Translations under genes and position numbers: made by a program | Notes under the pieces: generated by a model | The model's database searches: none | Told to the model about the DNA's origin: nothing | The model's input: the letters and a program-made list of their open reading frames with translations, nothing else | In this document: positions 43,333 to 54,245 of the stretch, in pieces | Position numbering within the stretch: the first letter of the stretch is position 1 | Layout: each line of letters starts with the position of its first letter | Assembly (NCBI GenBank): GCA_946122785.1 | Contig: CAMGYJ010000010.1 | Location: 44,971,134 to 45,035,133, forward strand | Length of the DNA stretch: 64,000 bases | Reading direction: 5' to 3' | Source: Linum tenue | Taxonomy: Eukaryota; Streptophyta; Magnoliopsida; Malpighiales; Linaceae

Positions 43333-44266
43333 GGGGTCGGATACTATGCTAACCCCTAAAGGGGTAGTGGTTTTTGACACCCTCCTCTTGATTGGTCACT
43401 TTTCCATTTAAGCTTTTTACTTTATTTATTGTAATCTTGTAAATTGGGAAAGCCTTAATTGTGATAATAATTATGAATGGGGAAGGAGAAAAACATTGGT
43501 AATTATGAATGGGGAAGGATCTGGGGAAAAACGAAATCACCCCCATTAATTACATAATTAATTTCTCTCACTGGTACATTAATTACACGTACCACTCCAC
43601 TGGTACACGTACCACTCCACTGGTACACGTACCACTCCACTGGTACACGTACCACTCCACTGGTACACGTACCACTGGAGTGGTACGTGTAACCATATGT
43701 CCTGTTTAGGCTTAAAAAATTGTGAAGACTTTATGTTTATTCACATTCGAAGGATAATTTATTGCTTTTGGCATTGTTGTTGGCATTTCCCTAATTTTGC
43801 AACCCATTTTGGAACACAGTTTTTGGCTACTAATGGAAAGTTCCTATTTTTTCCCTATTATTGTTTATCATTGTTATGAAAAATATCATTGCACTGGTAT
43901 TGTTCTCACTCTAACCTACCTTGTGGATTGCTCGCACCAGTGGAGTGGTACGTGTACCATTGGAGTGGTACGTGTACCAGTGGAGTGGTACGTGTACCAG
44001 TGGAGTGGTACGTGTACCAGTGGAGTGGTACGTGTAATTAATGTACCAGTGAGAGAAATTAATTATGTAATTAATGGGGGTGATTTCGTTTTTCCCCAGA
44101 TTCTTTCTCTTTTCCAATGTGGTGAGAGACCCCAAATTACAAGATTAAAAAAAATAAAAAATCAGTTTAATTAATACTTGCCAATGATTGGAAATAAAAT
44201 TGGCCAATCATAAAGGGGGTGTCAAAAATCACTACCCCTTTAGGGGTAGTCACGCTAACTGATCCC
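43333..44266. mobile_element. MULE-type MITE, copy 2 (934 bp)
   Basis: Same family as 26678-27571, same orientation, with its own perfect 9-bp duplication aaagttcat (43324-43332 and 44267-44275), so an independent insertion. Outside the arrays the two copies differ at only a few positions by eye. The 40-bp length difference is accounted for by two extra 20-bp units, one per array. It ends 676 bp before the SKS gene 3 ATG, so it may affect that promoter. Confidence 0.9.
43586..44041. repeat. 20-bp palindromic unit arrays in MULE-type MITE copy 2
   Basis: The left array (about 43586-43692) is mostly in one orientation, with the switch only at the last unit. The right array (about 43936-44036) has five units, including one GTACCATTGG variant shared with copy 1. 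The differing unit numbers and the differing switch point show that the arrays evolve faster than the rest of the element. Confidence 0.85.
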
Positions 44267-44275
44267 AAAGTTCAT

Positions 44276-44941
44276 TGTAGTGGAGCACGTTAAATTTGAA
44301 TCCCAAAACCACATCTTAATTACCCAGACACCATTGGCAATCCCATTCTCCTCCATTCACGTTGCTGCACCGCAAGTTGCTTACAGTTCAAATCAGCTTG
44401 ATTTAAAAACAAAAGGAGGTTGCTTTAGCGAGTTAATTCTGTAATTAATGCCAGATCCGCTCTCGCCTGCGCCGTTCTCGCTGCCTTACATCCTTCGGTG
44501 GCCTTCCTCTCGCCACCACCACCACCGACGGTTCGAAATCCATAAAATATAAGGATTGACTACAAATGGGGCAGAGCCACGGTGCTCGTTCCGAGGAATT
44601 CTGGTCAATATGGCAACTGGGTATGTTTAAATTAATCGAAAGCTTGCTTCTTTTGTTGCGACTCCGCGTGGTGACATCGGGAGTTCGTACGAGCATGAAG
44701 TGCGCCGCAAATGTGCTGCGATCCAAAGGGATCGCTCGTGTCCATGCTGGCAACTACAGGATCTTGAATCCCCCGTCTGGGTTTGATCGCAAGTACAGTA
44801 CATTGCTTCAGCCAATCCTCTTATATAAGTTTGCCCACCAAGTGTTCGACTCATTGCTTCAACCAGCTTTTCCTTTCCTCAACTCCTTTGAGGAATCCCA
44901 ACCAAATCTTGAGCCACATTTCTTGAGAGGGTAGTTTCTCA
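44276..44941 (+). promoter_or_regulatory. SKS gene 3 promoter region
   Basis: TTATATAAG at 44821-44829 is a strong TATA candidate, about 110 bp before the ATG. The stretch 44450-44760 is GC-richer with short ORFs on both strands but no recognisable domain. Confidence 0.5.
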
Positions 44942-47588
44942 ATGTTGAAGATGGGTCAGGCCAGTTTTCTGTGTTTTTGTCTCGGGATGGTGTGTTTGAT
45001 GAGTGGGATTTGGGTGGAAGCAGAGGACCCTTACATATATTACACTTGGGAAATCACCTATGGGACTGTTTCTCCTCTAAATGTTCCTCAACGAGTAAGT
45101 GTTTGTTTGTTTTTTTTCCTGCGGTTACTTTGCTCTTTTCACTCTTTGAAGTTTTCTTTCTTTAACTAGACGTTTATGCTGCAGGCTATACTCATCAATA
45201 ACCAATTCCCTGGCCCGACTATTGACGCTGTGACAAATGATAATGTCCTAGTAAATGTCATTAACAAGTTGGACGTCCCTTTCCTCATAACATGGTACGT
45301 TTTAACTCAGATAATGATGTTGGCTTTTGTTTGTTTATGGGTCCTGAGCTTGGGAAATGACTGATGTGGGGAATCCTTTCAGGAATGGGATTAAACAAAG
45401 GAGGACTCCATGGCAAGATGGAGTTCTTGGGACACAATGTCCAATCCCTCCAAACTCCAACTGGACCTACAAGTTCCAAGTGAAGGATCAGATTGGAACA
45501 TATAACTACTTCCCTTCGATCGGAATGCAAAGAGTTGCTGGAGGGTATGGAGCTTTCAACGTCAACCAAAGATCAGTGATTTCCAAACCTTACCCGGAAC
45601 CTTTTGAAGAATTCACCGTGCTTGTCAGTGACTGGTACAACACCGATTTCAAGGTTTGTGCACACATTTCTCCCATTTTTTGCGTTTTCCTGTGTTTATT
45701 GATACATTGGTTAATTAAGCATTTTGCTGATAGAGTCCAACTCACTTTATGGCAGATTTTGGAGCAACGCCTTGACCAGGGAACTCCTCTCCCGCTTCCT
45801 GATGGTCTTCTCATCAATGGACTTCCTAGTGGCCAAGCTGTGTTCACAGGGGAGAAAGGTAATACCTTCATTATCCTGGTCCATCTCTGCAAGTAGAAAA
45901 TAAGATCTTACATGATCTTATTAATGAAATCAAAAAATATTTTAATCATTAAAAAAATTCCTGAAAGACTTGAGACTTTATAGAGTATAATGATTGATTT
46001 CCTTGATATATAAATGAAAATATGTAAATTCTATAATAAGTTACATAATAACTAATTTCTAGGACAAAGATTAGGAGTCTAGGCCTGTTCAGCAAGTATG
46101 ATTTGATTAATGACACAGTAGTTCTAATAGTACTATCCACACTTTAACGGTGTACTTTCCTGGTGCTGGTTTTTTGGTTTTTCATCTAACTGAATGACAC
46201 TATGTATCAGACAAGCTCTACAAGTTCAGGATCTCCAATGTGGGTGTTGCAGTAGCAATCAACTTCAGGATCCAGGGACATACAATGACTCTCATCGAAG
46301 TTGAAGGTGCTCATACGTTGCAAGAAATCTACGAGTCCCTCGATGTTCATGTTGGCCAATCTGTGACTGTGTTGGTCAGATTACACGCACCGTTAACCAA
46401 GGACTACTTCATTGTTGCTTCCTCACGTTTCACCAAGCCAATCCTCACCACCACTGCGATTCTCAAGTATGCAGGCTCCAACACACCAGCTGCTAAGCCA
46501 TTGCCAGTTGGACCAACTTACCATCTCCACTGGTCAATGAAGCAAGCTAGGACTATCAGGTGAAAAGGAAGAAAAATAAGGGCTGACTAACCAATTTGCC
46601 ATTTAAAGGGGGACCAACTGGTAAAAAAAGGTTATTTCTTGGCTGCTGAATCACTCTTTTGGACTCCAACTATGCAGGTTGAATTTGACAGCAAATGCAG
46701 CCAGGCCAAATCCTCAAGGGTCATTCCATTATGGAACCATCAACGTCATGAGGACCATCTTCCTGACCAACACAGCAGAGAAGGTCAATGGGAAACTGCG
46801 TTATGCTATTAACAGCATCTCCCATGTTGACCCACCCACACCATTGAAGCTTGCTGATTGGTATAACATCCCTGGTGTGTTTAAGATGAACTCTGTCCCA
46901 GATATGCCCACCAATACCACTCCTGTTCTTGCTCCTGGTGTCCTTGCATTCGAACTCCATGACTTTGTGGAGATCATCTTCCAGAACTCAGAATACACGG
47001 TCCAGTCATATCACATGGATGGATCCAGTTTCTACATTGCTGGGTAAGGAACCACAGTTGCCCTGAATTTAGGGTCACTCTTCCATTTCACCCACAACTC
47101 GAAGTAACCACAAATTAACCTTGTGCAGTTATGGAAACGGGCCCTGGACACCTGCAATGAGGAGAAGATACAATCTTGCTGATACAGTGCCTAGACACAC
47201 TGTTCAGGTAAGCAAATATCAGAAACCAAATTTTTACTCGGTATAAGGGAATGGTATAGGTTATACTAGCTCTCAGACATTGTGTTAGAGTCTTCCTTGA
47301 CACATCCCTTCTCGTAACTCCCTCACCAACTCGAATGATTAAGATGAGCTGAAGTCTCATAACTTTTTATCTTTTGTCCAAATGTGACAGGTTTATCCAG
47401 TATCATGGACAGCAATACTGGTGTCACTGGACAACAAGGGGATGTGGAACTTGAGGTCTGCAATTTGGTCGAGGAGATACCTAGGGCAGCAGCTGTATAT
47501 GAGAGTGTGGAATGACGAGAAGAGTCTCTTCACTGAGGCTGATCCACCACCAAATGTTTTGCTTTGTGGTTTGGTCAAAAAGGCTTAG
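44942..47588 (+). CDS. SKS: SKU5-similar (SKS) multicopper-oxidase-like protein, gene 3
   Basis: Eight exons: 44942-45094, 45185-45294, 45383-45653, 45756-45858, 46211-46559, 46678-47043, 47129-47207, 47391-47588 (542 aa). Same intron positions as genes 1 and 2, with 6 and 3 extra bases in exons 4 and 5. It is the most diverged member. MGQASFLCFCLGMVCLMS signal, AEDPYIYYTWEITYGT, NGIKQRRTPWQDGVLGTQC, EVEGAHTLQEIYESLDVHVG, QSYHMDGSSFYIAGYGNG, then DNKGMWNLRSAIWSRRYLGQ. It resembles Arabidopsis SKS17 (At5g66920) more than genes 1 and 2 do. Copper ligands are lost as in its neighbours. The Met at 44951 is an alternative start. Likely a secreted apoplastic protein. Confidence 0.92.
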
Positions 47589-48173
47589 ATGGATGAATGG
47601 TGAAATGAAAGGACAGGAAAGGAAGGGAATGTGTCTTCATTCCAGTGTAGTAGCGTCTTGCTACTCTTAGGGTTCTTTGATTATTTTTACTACTGTACGT
47701 TTGTTGTTTTTCTCCCAATTTGTCCTTAAAGTTACGAGGGGGTAATTGCCAATAGGAAAAAGTTTGAGGGAAAAAAAGGAATAGGGTTTTACATTAGAAG
47801 AGGAACCAGGGGGCAGAGTGAGCTTCAATTTGTAAAAGTTCATTTTATGTGATTTGGGGAATCTACTCTCACAGTCATATTTGATCTGATAGTAATAAAC
47901 TTATTTTCTTCAGCACCTCAGCAACCTTTACAAATACAAAATAATAGTCAAATACTTTATAATGTTAACAAATTTTAGTCGTTGATATGTTATTGTCAAA
48001 ATGGGGATGAGGTTCTCTCAGTGAAGCTAGCCTCGATGTTTGCTATGGAGAATCTTAATGTCATCGCGGATTGCACGATTGTTGTTTGATACATGAAAGA
48101 GTGTGAAGATTTACAAGATATGACAATTGGTAATATGAGGGGTTGTACCGCCTTGGAGTTACAAACGCAAGTG
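47589..48173. other. SKS gene 3 3' flank and LINE target site
   Basis: UTR-like to about 47850, then AT-rich. 47996-48173 forms one half of an open minus-strand frame that the LINE at 48185 interrupts. Confidence 0.4.
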
Positions 48174-48184
48174 AATGTGATGTC

Positions 48185-49072
48185 TTTTTTTTTTTTTTTT
48201 ACAAAAGATAACCATATATTGATCAATAAGAAAGTTACACCCTGGAAGAAAGCCAGGTCAGGAAATCAAAAGAACGACTCATCGTCGGGTACAAAGAGAG
48301 GGCCTTTCTAGCCACCAAATGGGCTACCCTATTGTTACGCCGACCAACAAATCTAACACTAAAACCAGGATTGCTGCCAAAAATCTGAACGAGCTCCTCC
48401 AACATTGCTCCCACCCGACTATCCCGGCTATCCGCGTGATTGATTTTATCAATGAGAACTTTCGCATCCCCCTCAAAGACTACCTCCGCAAACCCGAGGG
48501 ATTGACACCACTGCACAGCTTCACGAAGTGTTATCAGCTCGACCACGAAGGGATCATCAAAACACAGAAACTGTACCCCCATCGCTCTTAAAACAGCCTG
48601 ATCCGGAGTGAAGATCACCATACCGCCTGCCGAGTGTGAACCACTCCGCACAGCCCCATCCCAACCGCAGACAACCCCGTGGACCCTCTCCCGGCCCAAT
48701 GGAGTCGGCACCAAATGCGAACTAACCGGGCTACTATCCACCGGCAGACGAACCCATTCCTCAAACTGCTGTTGAAACTGGCGCATCAGGGCTGGCAACC
48801 CAAATTGTTTGCCCTCAAAGACAACCCAATTCCGCGATCGCCAGATCCGCCACAGGACCGCCACAACACCCATAACCATCATAGGTTGGTGAATCACTGA
48901 CAGAAGCCGTTTGAGAAATAACGGGAAAGTATGACGAGGAAATCCCTCCCCCGAGTGAGCCAGCCCAGAATAATCCCACAGAGCTCGCGCTACTGGGCAC
49001 TCAAGGAAAAGATGCTCCATAGTTTCCGACACCGCCCAACACACCGGGCACCTGGGGTGAACCGGGCACCTA
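48185..49072 (-). mobile_element. 5'-truncated LINE (888 bp): zf-RVT and RNase H
   Basis: Flanked by an 11-bp duplication aatgtgatgtc (48174-48184 and 49073-49083), with a poly(T) run at 48185-48200 representing the 3' poly(A) tail of the minus-strand element. The frame reads a zf-RVT end (RCPVCWAVSETMEHLFLECP), then RNase H: GWDGAVRSGSHSAGGMVIF, VVELITLREAVQWCQSLG, FEGDAKVLIDKINHADSRDS and FSVRFVGRRNNRVAHLVARK. The frame is still open across the insert, so the insertion is young. The first about 68 residues of the computed 349-aa ORF are flanking DNA, not LINE. Confidence 0.92.
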
Positions 49073-49083
49073 AATGTGATGTC

Positions 49084-50365
49084 GTTGTCACCCAGAGGAA
49101 CGTTGATTAGTACTGGTTCACTTGCCGAAGGAACTTTGAAAGGGTTGGAGAAAAAGATTTTGTCTATTTGTCTGTGGTTGTTGTGGATTGTGATTTTGTA
49201 TTTTCTTCGATTGGTTTTATTCAAAATTAAATTAATTAAGAAGTTACGAAAGGTTGAGTGACGTGACGATTTCTTGTTGCTCACACTTTGGGAAAACTCT
49301 TACAATTTTGCACCATGCATGTTTTTCAAAGATATTGGCTAATATTTTGTCAAAATTGAAAAAATTGCTAATAAATTATATTTCCTACAAATATATTTTA
49401 AAAAATATTATGTGATAGCTCATTTGGAGCATTATTAACGATAATATATCAATGACTAAAATTTTACAATGTTATGAAAGTTTTAGTGATTTCACTAGCA
49501 TTTTGTTAAAGCTAACAAAATTTGTCTAAAATATTATATTCCCTCAAAAAATAATTCTTTCAAATAAGTATATTCTTAAATGTCTACACATGGTAGTGAT
49601 TTCACTAAACTCCCGATTTGTTTATCATTAAATAAACTATACCATCTAATGAGTTGTTTTCCATTACTTAAAACAATCTTTTCTTTTTTGAAAGGTTAAA
49701 ACAATCTTTTCGAAATCAAAGTAATCATACCAATTACTTACATTATTCAGAAAAACCTATCAGGATCGCTTTCGCATAACTCTATTTTACTCGATTTGCA
49801 ATGATCAAACTAAACAATCACCATTCTCAAATCTCAATTATATTCTTGAAACATGGGATAGGGTTTCTAATTACTATGCCCTAGGCAAAAGAACATGGAT
49901 TCCTTTTGGTTGACTTGACTGGCTAACCTGCCATTCCTCCTATGTGCACCAAATGTTAATCATTCTAGCTACAACTTGCATAATAACGTACTAATTTTTT
50001 CCCCTTATGTCAATTTTAATAATGATATCAAAGTCTTTGTTAACCGATGGATATATCATGTGGTCAAATTCCGCCAACTACTATTTGTTAAGCACTTGGG
50101 TATTTAGATATGTGCAAATTTCATACTCATATAAGTTGGTTTTCATTTGAGGAGGCGTGTTAGTAAATTATATAAAATTCATAATTGAACATCTCTCAAC
50201 AACTTGAGTTTATGACCAACTGGTTCTTAACATGAGGATAAGACCGATCTAATCAAATATCCTGATGCCATGAAGGTCCACATCCCTTTAATTTATCGAT
50301 GATTGCATTTTCATAAATAAGGACAACTTTCCATAAAACAATACATGGGTTCAACCCACTATAAT
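49084..50365. other. AT-rich intergenic, nothing recognised
   Basis: 49084-49284 is the second half of the frame interrupted by the LINE. Beyond that no element ends, RNA genes or coding similarity were seen. Confidence 0.4.
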
Positions 50366-50368
50366 TAA

Positions 50369-50794
50369 GGAGTGGTTTGGTTTTGGTGATAGTTTGGTTG
50401 AGATAGTCACAATACATGCATTGTTCATAATGCATCTTTTTTTGAATTTTCTGCACAAATAATACATACATTGTTTGCTTGATTTGACACAAACTATCAC
50501 TCAAAATGAGTGATAGTTAAATCTCAAGTTTTGGTTGAGATTGTTGGATTTTCTTTTGTTCCAACTATGTCCCTACCTTTTAATGTGTATTGTTTTTTTT
50601 AATATTAAAAACAAAGGATAAAAGTGACATTTCATCCAAAAAGTAATATGTCTTATTTAAATACTACAAAAGCTATCACATGAACCAAACGATGTAAACT
50701 ACAATACATCAATTTTCATATATACATGCATATTTATTATGCATGCATCGATAACAATGCATTTGTTTAACTATCACCAAAACCAAACGACCCC
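50369..50794. mobile_element. PIF/Harbinger-type MITE (426 bp)
   Basis: Ends GGAGTGGTTTGGTTTTGGTG and CACCAAAACCAAACGACCCC form long inverted repeats (about 30 bp, extending through GATAGTTT/AAACTATC), with TAA duplications at 50366-50368 and 50795-50797. Inner ATGCATTGTT words are also mirrored. Confidence 0.87.
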
Positions 50795-50797
50795 TAA

Positions 50798-51366
50798 GTA
50801 TATGATGAATGTGTGCAGCCGGCGAAGCAAACACACACCACAAATCATTCTTCTTTCTTGCTGTAAATTACTAAATTCGTCTTACCGATCTTAAATCTGG
50901 AACCTAAAACGGGGATAGTTTTATCCTTAGAGAGAAGAAATTCCGTGTAATCCAAGACTTTGTAGAGGGCTATATTACTCGGAAAATGGAAGGTAGGAGA
51001 CAGAAACCAGCTATAGATGCATATGCTATGCTACTAGCTTTAGCAACCAATCTACTCGACCCTTCGACATAAAGCTGCCAGATGGAATCTATCTTTTAAC
51101 CCTCAACATGAGAGAACGAGAGAGAATCAATTATTCTGTTGCTGCACCTCTGTTCTTTGGAGACATTGGAAAAGAAGAAGAGAGACAGAGAGCTCTTCTT
51201 TTTTAAACGTAACTTGAATAGCTCTCTGCAGAAGAACATCGCTTTCCTCAAAGGCTATGGCGCGCCCCTATACCTTTTCTGCAGACAGAGAATATTATAT
51301 ATAAAACTCAGGCCCTCCTCTTCCTGTCATACAAATCTCTAGATCTCAATCACACTTAACTTTCTC
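50798..51366. other. Intergenic, nothing recognised
   Basis: One short ORF at 51139-51342 shows no domain. No repeat ends found. Confidence 0.4.
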
Positions 51367-51374
51367 CTTACAAT

Positions 51375-51851
51375 CAATGGCGTAGCCAGGATTTTATTTA
51401 ATGGGGTGCCATAAACAAATTATATATGCGGTCTCGTGTTTTATATTATGAAATTATTCTATAACTATATGAACCAGCCAAATTATCAAGATTTCACACT
51501 TAATATATCTCACCAATAATCATTCACTACTTTAGTTCACTAGCTAGATGTGAAGGCTGATCAATCGTTTCGTAGAATAAAATGTAAGCAAGTTGTTCAT
51601 TGACAGATGATAGTAGCAAATCAAATCTATTTTCGCAAGCAAATACATTGATAGAAACTAATTTTCATGTAGAAATTAGTAGATGAAATTAATTTATTAG
51701 TTTGTTGTGATTTAGCGGATTTGACGATTGACATTGAAATTTAGGATTTAAATATAATCATTAACTAACTAATACTACTAATATTTTGTTCTTTCTCCAA
51801 ATCTAAGGGGGTGCCATGGCACCACCTTATTACACTCTAGCTACGCCCCTG
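51375..51851. mobile_element. Nonautonomous hAT element G (477 bp)
   Basis: CAATGGCGTAGCCAGG and CTAGCTACGCCCCTG ends have near-matching 8-bp duplications cttacaat (51367-51374) and cttataat (51852-51859). The GGCGTAGCCAGGATTTT start and GGGGTGCCA text are shared with element C, so C and G form one subfamily. Confidence 0.83.
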
Positions 51852-51899
51852 CTTATAATAATGTTGGCGACGTTCGATATATACACATGGAAGGTTATT

Positions 51900-52395
51900 C
51901 TATGCTAGGATGACCAAGGGTTGAGTTGGGTTGGATTTCTTTAAACCCAAATTCAACCCAATGTGACCTGACGTTCGAACCAATCGGATTTTGAAAGTAA
52001 AAACTCAATTAAACCTAAAGGGTAGCCGCGAGTTGCATGGATACACATAAATTTACGGACATAGTCTTAAATGATTTCTTCCAACATTCACATTTTTATA
52101 TTATCGAAGACTTTACGCTACAACTACGTACGTTGTGGTAAAAACTAACAACATTCATAAATTATTCATGTATCTTACCGGAACTATATTCCTATAAACA
52201 CTAATAACATCTAGAAATTAATAATATAATCAGGGTTAGATACTAAACGATGTTTTGTTTCCCTTTCGGATATAAGAAACAGTAAAATGTAGGTCGAATT
52301 TCGACAAAACTCACGCCCAAATTTAACATTCATCAATACTATATTTTACCCGATTAGATCGGATTGGATACCAGATTCAATTGTCATCCTTCCTC
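51900..52395. repeat. Dispersed repeat family X, copy 2
   Basis: Related to 41440-41945 and 57480-57905. The outer words AGGATGACCAA and TTGTCATCCT are inverted, which may mark its ends, but no 8- or 9-bp duplication is convincing. The subterminal GGTTGAGTTGGGTTGG / AACCCAAATTCAACCC resembles the style of hAT F. Confidence 0.5.
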
Positions 52396-53048
52396 CATAT
52401 ATTCATATACATGCCCATTTGCCACCCACCACCCACCTTTCCTGGATAAACCAAATGATCATGGTCTGGAAAGCCGATTACCAACTAAATAAAGCTTTTG
52501 ATTTATCCAATACATATATTCCTCCGTGCAAGACCCCCAACCAAAAAGTAATCAATTTGCCTACCAAGATAAATCAATAATCTGATCGCATATAATGAGC
52601 CACGAGACACGTGTATGTTCTTATAATTAACCATAATCAAAACCTAGCTCTAGTCCTTAATTTCACTTCGAATTACATCTTGGTCTATAATGCTGCAGAA
52701 CTGGAGTTTCTGTTTCTCCGAGAGGTGTCAAAAATGGCACCCTAAACAATCAAATGTTGACAGATTTTCGGTGCATCCCAATTTAATAAACAAAATTAAC
52801 ATATAATATATCGTTCCCATAATCTATAATCCAAGTCTTCGAAACACACCTCACACTTAATTAAAAAAAAAAAACAAAGGAAAATAAGATTTAACAGGTA
52901 ACCCATATACCAGAACCCTCTAAACTTGAACACCCACAATATAAAGATCAAGTTCAAGTTCAAGAGAAAATTATAAATGAAAATCCCATAAAAGAAAAAG
53001 AAGAAGAAGAAAGAAATAACCCTCTCGCCCGCCGTTCTTGATAATTAA
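52396..53048. other. Intergenic and 3' flank of the Dof gene
   Basis: AT-rich with nothing recognised. The Dof 3' UTR (minus strand) is likely in 52900-53048. Confidence 0.4.
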
Positions 53049-54245
53049 TTAGGGATAAGCGGTACCATTATTTGCGGTGGTGGGAAGATCCGACCATGAA
53101 GTTGTAGTAGTGGCAGAAGTAGAAGAAGTAAAAGCTGCCGGATTCCAGCTGTAACCCACAAACCCTCCTCCTCCTCCTCCGGCCACCGGAGCCACCGTCG
53201 ATGAAGAAGAAGCAACTCCCGCCGACGTAGATCCGACGTTATTATTACCATCGTTGAAAACGTCATAACCTGTATTATTATGATGCGGTTCATCGCTGCC
53301 CACTAGGTAGCCGTTCCCGTTGCTGTCCCCCATCCATATTGGAATGGGAGGATAGTTAAGACCGAGCGAATTAGCTGCTTGTTGCTGCCTGTTGTTGTTG
53401 TTGACTGGTGAGGCGGAGTCCCACCCACCTAGGGTTCGAGCCGTCGTAGGCGACGGCTCGAACAAGTGGGTGGTGGTGGTAGTAGCAGTAGTGGTACTGG
53501 TTCCGAACAGGTTGGCGAGACCATGATTCCCCTCGTGTTTTGAAGAAGTTGGTTGGATAGTTGTGGTGGAGCTAGGGTTAGGATTAGGGTTTCGCGGGTT
53601 TGGTGTTGGTCTCAACAGGGAGAGGAAGTGGTGGTGGTGGGAGTTGGTTTGTGGGGAAGACCATAGGATAGGGCTAGATGGCGCGAGTGACTCATGATGG
53701 AGATCATACAAACTAGCCCCGAAAAGGGATGGGGACGAGGATGATGATGATGAGTTTCCAAACTCCACCGCCAAGCTCTTGAGCTTGGCAGTGGAGGAGG
53801 AGGAGGAGGATGGGGTCAGACCGGTAGTGGTGTTGATCCTGTTCTTCCTGCACCCTCCGCCGATGGGGACGTTCCTGAGGGCGCCTCCTTTGGTCCAGTA
53901 CCTGCGGCAGGTCTTGCAGAAGTGCCGGGGCTGGGTGAGGTTGTAGTTGTTGTAGTAGCAGAACTTGGTGTTGGACGAGTCGCAGCGAGGGCACCTCAGG
54001 TGCTGATGATCTCCAGAAGGAGTCGTCGACGATGAAGAAGAAGAAGAAGGTGTGGATGAGTTGGCGAGAGAGGCAGCCGCGGTGGTGGATGTAGTTGCTG
54101 TTGAAGGAGAGGGTGATGGAGATGAGTGATGATGGTTGTGGGAGTAAGAAGGAGGTGGTGGTAGAATGGTGGTTCCATTGGTGGTGATGGGATGAATCCT
54201 CCTTTCTCCACTAATTAGGCCACTCCCAAAGAGCTCTTGGATCAT
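53049..54245 (-). CDS. Dof zinc-finger transcription factor, intronless
   Basis: A 398-aa single-exon frame on the minus strand from ATG at 54245. The Dof domain spans about residues 84-135: [20 protein letters not shown], then [17 protein letters not shown], then [15 protein letters not shown]. The four zinc Cys are at 85, 88, 110 and 113 (CX2CX21CX2C). Dof proteins are plant-specific regulators binding AAAG cores. Outside the domain the protein is low-complexity: poly-Ser/Thr, His runs, NPNPNP, Gly stretch. A short conserved-looking N-terminus [13 protein letters not shown] and an [10 protein letters not shown] motif are also present. Exact subgroup not assigned. The codon runs for Ser/Thr are microsatellite-like and likely length-variable. 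Confidence 0.95.
   Translation of the reverse strand: MIQELFGSGLISGERRIHPITTNGTTILPPPPSYSHNHHHSSPSPSPSTATTSTTAAASLANSSTPSSSSSSSTTPSGDHQHLRCPRCDSSNTKFCYYNNYNLTQPRHFCKTCRRYWTKGGALRNVPIGGGCRKNRINTTTGLTPSSSSSSTAKLKSLAVEFGNSSSSSSSPSLFGASLYDLHHESLAPSSPILWSSPQTNSHHHHFLSLLRPTPNPRNPNPNPSSTTTIQPTSSKHEGNHGLANLFGTSTTTATTTTTHLFEPSPTTARTLGGWDSASPVNNNNRQQQAANSLGLNYPPIPIWMGDSNGNGYLVGSDEPHHNNTGYDVFNDGNNNVGSTSAGVASSSSTVAPVAGGGGGGFVGYSWNPAAFTSSTSATTTTSWSDLPTTANNGTAYP

Noticed and set aside
48235..49284. A single 349-aa LINE protein
   Set aside because: The 11-bp TSD at 49073-49083 shows that the first about 68 codons are flanking DNA, so the ORF is a chimera.
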